Source of the DNA: Paraburkholderia mimosarum LMG 23256 = NBRC 106338
GTDB taxonomy: Bacteria; Pseudomonadota; Gammaproteobacteria; Burkholderiales; Burkholderiaceae
Length of the DNA stretch: 64,000 nt
Reading direction: 5' to 3'
Assembly: GCF_000739815.1 (NCBI RefSeq)
Contig: NZ_BBJJ01000029.1
Coordinates: 30,061 to 94,060 of the forward strand
The notes under the pieces are model-generated. The model made no database searches, had not been told where the DNA came from, and saw nothing but the letters and a program-made list of their open reading frames with translations. Position numbers and translations under genes: made by a program. This document shows, in pieces, positions 57,514-64,000 of the stretch; the stretch's first letter is position 1, and every line of letters starts with the position of its first letter.

Positions 57514-57822
57514 TCAGGCGCTCAGGACAGCACCGGTCGTCTTCAGGAAACGAACCTTCTTGTCCCCTTCGACCTTGATGCCCACGCGTGACGGCTTGCC
57601 GTTCGCGTCGACCAGTGCGACGTTCGAGATAGCCAGCGGCATTGCCTTGGCTTCCACGCCACCCGTCGTACCCTTCATCGGGTTCGGCTTCACATGCTTC
57701 TTGGCAATGTTGATGCCTTCGACGGTCACGCGCTCTTCGCCAATGGCCAGCACGACGCCGCGCTTGCCCTTGTCTTTGCCGGTGATGATGATGACTTCGT
57801 CACCCTTGCGAATCTTGTTCAT
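57514..57822 (-). CDS. rplX: Large-subunit ribosomal protein uL24
   Basis: 102-residue uL24, an early assembly factor. The KOW motif is RKGDEVIIITGKDKGKRGVV; KHVKPNPMKGTTGGVEAKAM follows, and the C-terminus has KVRFLKTTGAVLSA. It lies nine bases after rplN. Confidence 0.98.
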   Translation of the reverse strand: MNKIRKGDEVIIITGKDKGKRGVVLAIGEERVTVEGINIAKKHVKPNPMKGTTGGVEAKAMPLAISNVALVDANGKPSRVGIKVEGDKKVRFLKTTGAVLSA

Positions 57823-57831
57823 CGCGACTCC

Positions 57832-58200
57832 TTACAGCACTTCCGGCGCCAGCGAAACGATCTTCATGAATCGTTCGCTACGCAGCTCACGCGTAACCGG
57901 CCCGAAAATGCGGGTGCCGATCGGCTCAAGCTTGGTATTCAAAAGCACGGCGGCGTTGCCATCGAACTTGATCAGCGAGCCGTCTTGACGGCGCACGCCC
58001 TTCGCGGTGCGAACTACAACAGCGTTGTAGATTTCGCCCTTTTTCACGCGCCCACGCGGCGTTGCTTCCTTGACGCTCACCTTGATGATGTCGCCAATGC
58101 TGGCATAACGACGCTTCGAGCCGCCGAGCACCTTGATGCACATGACTTCACGCGCACCCGTGTTGTCGGCTACTTCAAGCCGAGTTTCGGTCTGGATCAT
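57832..58200 (-). CDS. rplN: Large-subunit ribosomal protein uL14
   Basis: 122-residue uL14, starting MIQTETRLEVADNTGAREVM, with GDIIKVSVKEATPRGRVKKG and GTRIFGPVTRELRSERFMKI. First gene of the spc unit; a good promoter lies about 250 bp upstream (58449-58477), and a 346-bp gap separates it from rpsQ. Confidence 0.98.
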   Translation of the reverse strand: MIQTETRLEVADNTGAREVMCIKVLGGSKRRYASIGDIIKVSVKEATPRGRVKKGEIYNAVVVRTAKGVRRQDGSLIKFDGNAAVLLNTKLEPIGTRIFGPVTRELRSERFMKIVSLAPEVL

Positions 58201-58440
58201 GGTTTATCTTTCCCAACTTAATCCGGTTGCACCACCATGGCACATCCGGTCAGTCTTGGTCCCGTCAGCCGCGCCGCCACTAGAACGACCGCTCAGCTGC
58301 TTGGGTAAGAACAGCAGCGACGGCAAACGAAACCGGCCATCGCATTCCGGTGAATCTTGCTAACCCGGACTGGCGCCCGGATCTGCTTCCCCACCTATTT
58401 CCGCCTGCCGCTTTGCCAACAGCAAGCCCATAAAGAGGGA

Positions 58441-58472
58441 AGACCAAGACTATAACTCTATAATCTTGGTCT
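58441..58472. repeat. 32-bp dyad overlapping the spc promoter
   Basis: AGACCAAGA.TATA and TATA.TCTTGGTCT form a near-perfect inverted repeat: 13 of 14 positions in each arm pair, with a four-base centre. The arms cover the -10 and reach the -35 edge of the promoter. It could be an operator, or a hairpin formed in read-through RNA from the S10 operon. Confidence 0.8.
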
Positions 58473-58477
58473 CGCAA
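58449..58477 (-). promoter_or_regulatory. Probable spc operon promoter
   Basis: On the minus strand, TTGCGA and TATAGT are separated by exactly 17 bp. They match the sigma-70 consensus at four and five of six bases. It is placed between the end of the S10 genes and rplN, where an independent spc promoter is expected. Confidence 0.72.
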
Positions 58478-58507
58478 GCGAAATCTTTAGCGATTTCAAT
58501 TACTTCT

Positions 58508-58534
58508 GCATCCCGGGGAGTTACCCCCGGGATG
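58508..58534. repeat. Strong hairpin after rpsQ
   Basis: CATCCCGGGG and CCCCGGGATG flank a short loop, 13 bp beyond the rpsQ stop. The minus strand continues CAGAAGTAATT, with no T run. It may slow polymerase, protect the S10 mRNA 3' end or aid Rho-dependent termination. Confidence 0.7.
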
Positions 58535-58546
58535 TTGCGTCACTGA

Positions 58547-58819
58547 TTAGATGACGCGTGCTGCTTCGATCAGCTTCGACACGGTCCAGGCCTTCGTCTT
58601 CGAGACGGGACGGGTTTCCTGGATTTCGACGAGGTCACCCTCGTTGTACGTGTTCGACTCGTCGTGAGCGTGGTACTTCTTCGACTGCACGACGTACTTG
58701 CCGTAGATCGGGTGCTTGACGCGGCGCTCGACCAGGACGGTGACCGTCTTGTCCATCTTGTTGCTGACGACCTTGCCGACCAGCGTCCGCTTAAGCGAGG
58801 TTTTCACGCTTTCGTTCAT
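58547..58819 (-). CDS. rpsQ: Small-subunit ribosomal protein uS17
   Basis: 90-residue uS17 (OB fold) with LVGKVVSNKMDKTVTVLVER, HPIYGKYVVQSKKYHAHDES and GDLVEIQETRPVSKTKAW. Last gene of the S10 unit; its ATG overlaps the rpmC stop by four bases. Confidence 0.98.
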   Translation of the reverse strand: MNESVKTSLKRTLVGKVVSNKMDKTVTVLVERRVKHPIYGKYVVQSKKYHAHDESNTYNEGDLVEIQETRPVSKTKAWTVSKLIEAARVI

Positions 58820-59010
58820 TTCTGGTTCGCCTTCTGAGTCAGGACGGTCCGCACACGCGCGATATCGCGACGGACCTTCTTCAGCTGGCTCGTGTTCGTG
58901 AGCTGCTGGGTCGCGAGTTGCATGCGCAGGCCGAATTGCGCCTTCAAGAGGTCCGACAGCTCTTTATCGAGCGCGACCTTGTCTTTCTGAAGAAGTTCGG
59001 ATGCCTTCAT
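58816..59010 (-). CDS. rpmC: Large-subunit ribosomal protein uL29
   Basis: 64-residue uL29 from MKASELLQKDKVALDKELSD, with LLKAQFGLRMQLATQQLTNT and VRRDIARVRTVLTQK. Two-helix protein at the polypeptide exit where trigger factor docks. The ATG at 59010 is preferred over a TTG one codon upstream. Confidence 0.97.
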   Translation of the reverse strand: MKASELLQKDKVALDKELSDLLKAQFGLRMQLATQQLTNTSQLKKVRRDIARVRTVLTQKANQK

Positions 59011-59020
59011 CAATCACTCC

Positions 59021-59437
59021 TTAGGCGCCGAGCTGGCGAACCATGAAGACCGTCTTCAGCGGCAGCTTGGCTGCAGCCAGACGGAAGGCTTCACGGGCCA
59101 GTTCTTCGGACACACCATCCATTTCATACAGCATCTTGCCCGGCTGAATCTCGGCGACGTAGTACTCCGGGTTACCCTTACCGTTACCCATACGCACTTC
59201 CGCCGGCTTTTGCGAGATCGGCTTGTCCGGGAAGATACGGATCCAGATGCGGCCGCCACGCTTGATGTGACGCGTCATTGCACGACGCGCTGCTTCAATC
59301 TGACGCGCGGTCAGGCGACCACGACCGATAGCCTTCAGACCGTATTCACCGAACGAAACTGCGTTGCCGCGCGTGGCGACGCCGGTGTTACGACCCTTCT
59401 GCTCTTTGCGATACTTCCTGCGTTTCGGTTGCAGCAT
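59021..59437 (-). CDS. rplP: Large-subunit ribosomal protein uL16
   Basis: 138-residue uL16, beginning MLQPKRRKYRKEQKGRNTGV, with TARQIEAARRAMTRHIKRGG, RIFPDKPISQKPAEVRMGNG and KGNPEYYVAEIQPG. Contacts the A-site and peptidyl-transferase centre. It lies two bases after the rpsC stop. Confidence 0.98.
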   Translation of the reverse strand: MLQPKRRKYRKEQKGRNTGVATRGNAVSFGEYGLKAIGRGRLTARQIEAARRAMTRHIKRGGRIWIRIFPDKPISQKPAEVRMGNGKGNPEYYVAEIQPGKMLYEMDGVSEELAREAFRLAAAKLPLKTVFMVRQLGA

Positions 59438-59439
59438 CG

Positions 59440-60234
59440 TTATTCTCCACTCTTGCCGTCACCGCCGGCGGCGCCACGGCGCGGTGCGCCCCGACGGGCA
59501 CCCGGTGCGCCTTCACCATCACGACGCGGACGACGATCGCCCGGGCGCGCGTTGCGGCGCGGACGCTTTTCTTCGGCGACTTCTTCCACCACCGGTGCGT
59601 CGTTGCGGCCGAGCGTGTCGCCCTTGTAGACCCAAACCTTCACGCCGATGATGCCGTACGTCGTCTTCGCTTCCGAGGTTGCGTAGTCGATGTCGGCACG
59701 CAGCGTGTGAAGCGGCACTCGACCTTCGCGGTACCATTCGGTACGCGCGATTTCGATACCGTTCAGACGGCCGGCGCTCATGATCTTGATGCCCTGGGCA
59801 CCCAGACGCATCGCGTTCTGCATCGCGCGCTTCATTGCGCGACGGAACATGATGCGGCGCTCGAGCTGCTGCGTGATCGAGTCGGCGATCAGCTGCGCGT
59901 CGGTTTCCGGCTTGCGAATTTCTTCGATGTTGACGTGAACCGGAACGCCCATGCGCTTTTGCAGTTCGGCCTTGAGGAGTTCGATGTCCTCGCCCTTCTT
60001 GCCGATCACCACACCCGGACGCGAGCTGTAAATCGTGATGCGAGCGTTCTTTGCCGGACGCTCGATCACAACACGGCCCACCGAAGCGTTCTTCAGCTTC
60101 TTCTTCAGGTATTCACGAACACCGATGTCTTCCTTCAACATCGCCGCGAAATTGTTGTTGTTCGCGTACCAACGCGAAGCCCAATTGCGGCTGACGGCCA
60201 AACGGAAGCCAGTCGGATGAATTTTCTGTCCCAT
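59440..60234 (-). CDS. rpsC: Small-subunit ribosomal protein uS3 with basic C-terminal tail
   Basis: 264 residues against 233 in E. coli. The KH domain has TIYSSRPGVVIGKKGEDIEL and the C-terminal domain RTEWYREGRVPLHTLRADID. After about residue 215 comes an Arg/Gly/Glu-rich tail (RPRRNARPGDRRPRRDGEG and RRGAPRRGAAGGDGKSGE). The tail probably lies on the mRNA-entry face and is likely disordered. It lies 11 bp after rplV. Confidence 0.98.
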   Translation of the reverse strand: MGQKIHPTGFRLAVSRNWASRWYANNNNFAAMLKEDIGVREYLKKKLKNASVGRVVIERPAKNARITIYSSRPGVVIGKKGEDIELLKAELQKRMGVPVHVNIEEIRKPETDAQLIADSITQQLERRIMFRRAMKRAMQNAMRLGAQGIKIMSAGRLNGIEIARTEWYREGRVPLHTLRADIDYATSEAKTTYGIIGVKVWVYKGDTLGRNDAPVVEEVAEEKRPRRNARPGDRRPRRDGEGAPGARRGAPRRGAAGGDGKSGE

Positions 60235-60245
60235 CGTATGGCTCC

Positions 60246-60575
60246 TTAATTCCCGACCGTCACAGTGATGTGACAGGATTGCTTCTCGATGCGGTTGCCA
60301 CGGCCCTTTGCGCGCGCGGTGAAACGCTTCAGCGAAGCTGCCTTGTCGACGTAGATGCTCTTGATCTTGAGCTCGTCGATGTCAGCACCTTCGTTGTGTT
60401 CCGCGTTTGCGATCGCCGAGAGCACAACCTTTTTCACGATGCCAGCCGCTTTCTTCGGCGAGAACGTCAGAACGTTCAGTGCCTTGTCGACCGGCAGACC
60501 GCGGATCTGGTCAGCCACAAGGCGCGTTTTCTGCGCCGAGATGCGGGCACCGCGATGAATTGCCTTCACTTCCAT
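60246..60575 (-). CDS. rplV: Large-subunit ribosomal protein uL22
   Basis: 109-residue uL22 lining the peptide exit tunnel. It has [40 protein letters not shown] and the tunnel-loop region [20 protein letters not shown], ending HITVTVGN. It lies 12 bp after rpsS. Confidence 0.98.
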
Positions 60576-60587
60576 CTTGATTGCCCC

Positions 60588-60863
60588 TTATTTCTTGGCC
60601 TTCTTGTCGGCCGCGTGACCCTTGAACGTACGGGTCAGTGCGAACTCGCCAAGCTTGTGGCCGACCATGTTTTCCGTGACATACACCGGAACGTGTTGAC
60701 GGCCGTTGTGCACGGCGATCGTCAGGCCGATGAAATCCGGCAGGATCGTCGAGCGACGCGACCAGGTCTTGATCGGTTTCTTGTCACGCGATGCTGCAGC
60801 CGCCTCAACCTTCTTCAGCAAATGGGCGTCGCAGAACGGACCTTTCTTGATAGAACGTGCCAT
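60588..60863 (-). CDS. rpsS: Small-subunit ribosomal protein uS19
   Basis: 91-residue uS19 of the subunit head: MARSIKKGPFCDAHLLKKVE, KPIKTWSRRSTILPDFIGLT and NMVGHKLGEFALTRTFKGHA. It lies ten bases after rplB. Confidence 0.98.
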   Translation of the reverse strand: MARSIKKGPFCDAHLLKKVEAAAASRDKKPIKTWSRRSTILPDFIGLTIAVHNGRQHVPVYVTENMVGHKLGEFALTRTFKGHAADKKAKK

Positions 60864-60873
60864 TGCCTACTCC

Positions 60874-61701
60874 TTAACGCTTGTGACGGCGCTGGACGAT
60901 CATGCTCGTCGTGCGCTTGTTGCTGCGGGTGCGATAGCCCTTCGTCGGCGTGCCCCACGGGCTCACCGGGTCGCGACCAGCCGCAGTCTTGCCTTCGCCA
61001 CCACCGTGCGGGTGGTCGACCGGGTTCATTGCAACGCCACGGACCGTCGGGCGGATACCGCGCCAGCGGTTCGCGCCAGCCTTGCCGATTTGACGGAGGC
61101 TGTGCTCTTCGTTGCCGACTTCACCGATCGTCGCGCGGCATTCAACGTGCACGCGGCGGATTTCGCCCGAACGCAGACGAACCTGCGCGTAGACGCCTTC
61201 ACGTGCCAGCAGCATTGCCGACGTGCCAGCCGAACGCGCCATTTGCGCGCCCTTGCCCGGCAGCATTTCGATGCAGTGGATCGTCGTACCGACCGGAATG
61301 TTGCGGATCGGCAGCGTGTTGCCTGCACGGATCGGCGCTTCCGAACCCGACATCAGCTGCGTGCCGACCGTCACGCCCTTCGGCGCGATGATGTAGCGGC
61401 GCTCGCCGTCTGCGTAAAGAACCAGCGCAATGTTCGCGCTACGGTTCGGGTCATACTCGAGACGCTCCACCTTCGCGGGGATGCCATCCTTCGTACGACG
61501 GAAATCGATCACACGGTAGTGCTGCTTGTGACCGCCACCCTGGTGACGCGTCGTGATGTGACCGTTGTTGTTACGACCGGCCTTCGAGGATTGCTTTTCG
61601 AGCAGCGGTGCATACGGCGCGCCCTTGTGCAGATCCTTGTGCACGATCTTGACCATCGCGCGGCGACCCGGCGAGGTCGGCTTAACTTTCACGATTGCCA
61701 T
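60874..61701 (-). CDS. rplB: Large-subunit ribosomal protein uL2
   Basis: 275-residue uL2, central to subunit association and peptidyl transfer. It has HITTRHQGGGHKQHYRVIDF, RLRSGEIRRVHVECRATIGE and the conserved RGVAMNPVDHPHGGGEGKTA loop near the active centre, then GTPTKGYRTRSNKRT. Two bases separate it from rplW. Confidence 0.98.
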   Translation of the reverse strand: MAIVKVKPTSPGRRAMVKIVHKDLHKGAPYAPLLEKQSSKAGRNNNGHITTRHQGGGHKQHYRVIDFRRTKDGIPAKVERLEYDPNRSANIALVLYADGERRYIIAPKGVTVGTQLMSGSEAPIRAGNTLPIRNIPVGTTIHCIEMLPGKGAQMARSAGTSAMLLAREGVYAQVRLRSGEIRRVHVECRATIGEVGNEEHSLRQIGKAGANRWRGIRPTVRGVAMNPVDHPHGGGEGKTAAGRDPVSPWGTPTKGYRTRSNKRTTSMIVQRRHKR

Positions 61702-61703
61702 GA

Positions 61704-62018
61704 TTACTTGGCCTCCGCTTCAAAGTTGATTTCCTGGCCGGGCTTCAGGCAGACATACGCCTTCTTCACGTCCTTGCGCTTGCCGTTGAAGCGGCCAAAG
61801 CGCTTGGCTTTGCCCTTCTGGACCAGCACGTTGACGGACTCGACTTCCACCTTGAACAGCAGCTCGACAGCAGCCTTGACTTCCTGCTTGTTCGCGTCCG
61901 GCGCGACTTCGAAGACGACTTGCTCGTTCTTCTCCGCAACCAGCGTCGCCTTTTCGGAGATCACCGGTGCGAGCAGGACCTGCATCAAACGATGATCGTT
62001 CTTGCGAATCTCGCTCAT
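61704..62018 (-). CDS. rplW: Large-subunit ribosomal protein uL23
   Basis: 104-residue uL23 at the tunnel exit, where trigger factor and SRP dock. It has RLMQVLLAPVISEKATLVAE, EVKAAVELLFKVEVESVNVL and the basic loop KGKAKRFGRFNGKRKDVKK. The ATG overlaps the rplD stop by four bases. Confidence 0.98.
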   Translation of the reverse strand: MSEIRKNDHRLMQVLLAPVISEKATLVAEKNEQVVFEVAPDANKQEVKAAVELLFKVEVESVNVLVQKGKAKRFGRFNGKRKDVKKAYVCLKPGQEINFEAEAK

Positions 62019-62635
62019 GACAGCAACTCCTCGATCTGGGCGACCGCTGCCTTCGTGATCAGGATCTTCTTGAAGTAGATCAGCGAGAGCGGGTCGGCAA
62101 AACGCGGCTCAACGACTGCCACGTGGGGCAGGTTGCGCGACGCGAGATACAGGTTCTCGTCGACCGTGTCGGTGATGACCAGCACGGATTCGAGACCCAT
62201 GGCCTTGAACTTTTCGGCCAGCAGCTTCGTCTTCGGCGCTTCGAGCGAGAGCTCTTCCACGACCGAGATGCGGCCTTCGCGGGCCAGCTGCGAGAAGATC
62301 GAGCAGAGGCCTGCGCGATGCATCTTCTTGTTGACCTTGTGCGAGAAGTTTTCTTCCGGCGAATTCGGGAAGATGCGACCACCGCCACGCCACAGCGGGC
62401 TCGACGACATACCGGCACGAGCGCGGCCCGTACCCTTCTGACGCCACGGCTTCTTGGTGGTGTGCTTGACCTGCTCGCGGTCCTTCTGCGCGCGGTTGCC
62501 GCTGCGCGCGTTCGCCTGATAGGCGACAACGATCTGGTGAATCAGCGCTTCGTTGTAGTCACGGCCGAACACGACGTCCGACGCGTTGACTGCTGCGCCT
62601 TCCTGACCATTAGCGTTCAGGAGCTTCAGTTCCAT
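62015..62635 (-). CDS. rplD: Large-subunit ribosomal protein uL4
   Basis: 206-residue uL4; in E. coli it also represses the S10 operon. The tunnel loop TTKKPWRQKGTGRARAGMSS and GGGRIFPNSPEENFSHKVNK are present. Its ATG overlaps the rplC stop by one base (TAATG). Confidence 0.98.
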   Translation of the reverse strand: MELKLLNANGQEGAAVNASDVVFGRDYNEALIHQIVVAYQANARSGNRAQKDREQVKHTTKKPWRQKGTGRARAGMSSSPLWRGGGRIFPNSPEENFSHKVNKKMHRAGLCSIFSQLAREGRISVVEELSLEAPKTKLLAEKFKAMGLESVLVITDTVDENLYLASRNLPHVAVVEPRFADPLSLIYFKKILITKAAVAQIEELLS

Positions 62636-63294
62636 TATTGCGCTCCTTTCTTGGCACGGGCCTTGACAGCCGGCGTCACGAAAACCTTGCCGCCCTTTGC
62701 ACCCGGCACGGCACCCTTCACGAGCAGCAGCTTGCGCTCTGCGTCGATACGGGCGATTTCGAGGTTCTGCACCGTCACGGTTTCGTCACCCATGTGACCG
62801 GTCATGCGCTTGCCCGGGAACACGCGACCCGGATCCTGCGCCATACCGATCGAGCCCGGCACGTTGTGCGAGCGCGAGTTGCCGTGCGAAGCACGACCCG
62901 AACTGAAGTTGTAACGCTTGATGGTACCGGCGTAGCCCTTACCGATCGAGGTGCCTTGCACGTCGACCTTCTGGCCTTCTGCGAAGAGATCCACACCGAT
63001 CACGGCGCCAGCGGACAGCTCGGCAGCCTTGGCGGCGTCGATCTGGAATTCCTTGAGGATTTCACCGGCTTGAACGCCGGCTTTGGCGAGATGACCTGCG
63101 AGCGGCTTCGTCACGCGCGATGCACGGCGCGTACCGAACGCAACCTGAACGGCCGTGTAGCCGTCGGTTTCAACAGTCTTGATCTGCGTCACGCGGTTGT
63201 CGGACACGTCCAGCACGGTCACGGGAATCGAATCCCCTTCGGCCGTGAAGATACGGGTCATGCCAACCTTGCGACCTACGAGTCCAAGGCTCAT
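62635..63294 (-). CDS. rplC: Large-subunit ribosomal protein uL3
   Basis: 219 residues from MSLGLVGRKVGMTRIFTAEG, a start preferred over one four codons upstream because GGAG lies before it. It has the conserved RYNFSSGRASHGNSRSHNVP loop reaching the peptidyl-transferase centre, and RVFPGKRMTGHMGDETVTVQ with the glutamine that PrmB methylates in other bacteria (in the HGN-S region). A 221-bp gap with a candidate promoter separates it from rpsJ. Confidence 0.98.
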   Translation of the reverse strand: MSLGLVGRKVGMTRIFTAEGDSIPVTVLDVSDNRVTQIKTVETDGYTAVQVAFGTRRASRVTKPLAGHLAKAGVQAGEILKEFQIDAAKAAELSAGAVIGVDLFAEGQKVDVQGTSIGKGYAGTIKRYNFSSGRASHGNSRSHNVPGSIGMAQDPGRVFPGKRMTGHMGDETVTVQNLEIARIDAERKLLLVKGAVPGAKGGKVFVTPAVKARAKKGAQ

Positions 63295-63426
63295 CGTTTT
63301 CTCCATTCCCGACTGCGATTGGTCGGGGCTAATTTACAAAGTACCGGCGTGCTTTCGGGGCGCTTTTGATAAAGAAGCCTGAAAGGGACACACCGATTTT
63401 TTGCGCAAATGCGCGAAAAGACATCA

Positions 63427-63455
63427 AGTATAACGTCCTTTCTCGTTTTCCGCAA
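63427..63455 (-). promoter_or_regulatory. Candidate promoter between rpsJ and rplC
   Basis: On the minus strand, TTGCGG and TATACT are exactly 17 bp apart, matching sigma-70 at three and five of six bases. It lies 133 bp upstream of the rplC start, inside an unusually long rpsJ-rplC spacer. Confidence 0.5.
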
Positions 63456-63515
63456 GCAATCAAAGACTTAGCGCTGTCAGACTATCCAGACTGCGCCAGG
63501 CAGCGCTCGAGGCCC

Positions 63516-63827
63516 TTACTGCAGCTTGATTTCGACGTCCACGCCAGCCGGGAGGTCCAGCTTCATCAGTGCGTCGACGGTCTTGTCCGTCGGATCGACG
63601 ATGTCCATCAGGCGCAGGTGGGTGCGAATTTCGAGCTGGTCGCGCGACGTCTTGTTGACGTGCGGCGAACGCAGGATGTCGAAACGCTGGATACGCGTCG
63701 GCAGCGGCACCGGACCGCGGACGATGGCGCCCGTGCGCTTCGCCGTATCGACGATTTCAGCAGCCGACTGGTCGATCAGACGGTAGTCGAAAGCCTTCAG
63801 ACGGATACGGATTTTTTGGTTCTGCAT
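63516..63827 (-). CDS. rpsJ: Small-subunit ribosomal protein uS10
   Basis: 103-residue uS10 (NusE), which also joins the antitermination complex. It has IRIRLKAFDYRLIDQSAAEI, GPVPLPTRIQRFDILRSPHV and THLRLMDIVDPTDKTVDALM. It leads the S10 cluster; upstream is a 152-bp gap to the probable tuf end. Confidence 0.98.
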   Translation of the reverse strand: MQNQKIRIRLKAFDYRLIDQSAAEIVDTAKRTGAIVRGPVPLPTRIQRFDILRSPHVNKTSRDQLEIRTHLRLMDIVDPTDKTVDALMKLDLPAGVDVEIKLQ

Positions 63828-63910
63828 GACGATTCCTTGAAAAGAGCGAGGCGGACTTGCGCCGCCAGACTAGATAAAGAGCGTAGATCTGCTCTGCGGC
63901 GGAGAGCCGC

Positions 63911-63960
63911 AGCGTAGATCTGTGGGCGGGAGTTGGCGCTTTAGCGCCTGCTCCCGTCCC
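63911..63960. repeat. Hairpin in the tuf-rpsJ gap
   Basis: GGGCGGGAG.TGGCGCT and AGCGCC..CTCCCGTCCC fold into a strong stem (63924-63960). It follows a 12-bp direct repeat AGCGTAGATCTG (about 63880-63891 and 63911-63922) whose copies flank a CTGCGGC/GCCGCAG stem. No T run follows, so it looks like an mRNA processing or attenuation structure. Confidence 0.6.
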
Positions 63961-63979
63961 ATACATCAACTTCTACTGC

Positions 63980-64000
63980 TTACAGCGAACCAGCGATTTT
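63980..64000 (-). CDS. tuf: Last codons of the gene upstream of rpsJ, probably tuf
   Basis: Only KIAGSL and a TAA stop are visible on the minus strand at the window edge. In this bacterial group the gene before rpsJ is normally tuf (elongation factor Tu), following rpsL-rpsG-fusA. KI matches the end of GAGVVAKI in EF-Tu, but the last residues are not the common ones. The assignment rests mainly on gene order. Confidence 0.4.
   Translation of the reverse strand, partial: KIAGSL

Larger units (their letters stand above)
58201..58546. other. spc operon leader and promoter region
   Basis: A 346-bp gap between rpsQ and rplN, both minus strand. It holds a strong hairpin just after rpsQ (58508-58534), a sigma-70-type promoter within a 32-bp dyad (58441-58477), and about 240 nt of untranslated leader before rplN. 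No coding sequence is evident in the leader. Confidence 0.7.

Overview
The window is a GC-rich, gene-dense piece of a beta-proteobacterial chromosome. Gene content, synteny and protein sequences point to the Burkholderiaceae, most likely Burkholderia sensu lato (Paraburkholderia-like). Evidence includes a complete S10-spc-alpha ribosomal cluster, a pilMN(OP)Q-aroK-aroB-dgt block, cytochrome c maturation by System II, and a TPP riboswitch in front of thiOSGE. I see no tRNA, rRNA, prophage, intact IS element or CRISPR array. Almost everything is housekeeping.

Layout. (1) 1-8543, all minus strand: the mlaFED-A-CB lipid-transport operon, a YadGH-type ABC exporter, ibaG, murA and the start of hisG. 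(2) 8712-12477, minus: thiO-thiS-thiG-thiE, preceded by a TPP riboswitch. (3) 12803-15323: an SbmA/YddA-type ABC transporter (plus), a decayed short-chain dehydrogenase fragment, and thpR (minus). (4) 15502-21798, minus: gltD and gltB. (5) 22108-25603: a REP-type transposase relative with its catalytic HUH motif lost (minus), an OmpW porin and an ElaB/DUF883 protein (plus), and a glycerophosphodiester phosphodiesterase (minus). (6) 25656-32948, minus: dgt, aroB, aroK, pilQ, a frameshifted pilO/pilP pair, pilN and pilM. (7) 33239-37791: mrcA, then cyaY (minus), lptM and lysA. (8) 37869-44159, minus: msrQ, msrP, ccsA, resB and a cytochrome c4. (9) 44397-48855: engB and hemB (plus), then dsbD and cutA (minus). 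(10) 49085-64000, minus: rplQ-rpoA-rpsD-rpsK-rpsM-rpmJ-infA-secY, the spc genes, the S10 genes, rpsJ and probably the last codons of tuf.

The functional themes are envelope upkeep (Mla, MurA, PBP1A, LptM, MsrPQ, DsbD), type IV pilus assembly, thiamine, glutamate, shikimate, lysine and heme synthesis, and translation.

No large unknown system is visible. The most promising unexplained signals are small. They are a candidate minus-strand sRNA between engB and hemB (an anti-Shine-Dalgarno loop followed by an orphan terminator), a promoter embedded in a 32-bp dyad upstream of rplN, a terminator-like hairpin between rpsD and rpoA, a pentapeptide-repeat expansion in the LptM signal peptide, the frameshift in pilO/pilP, and the HUH-less transposase with a glycine/serine tail.
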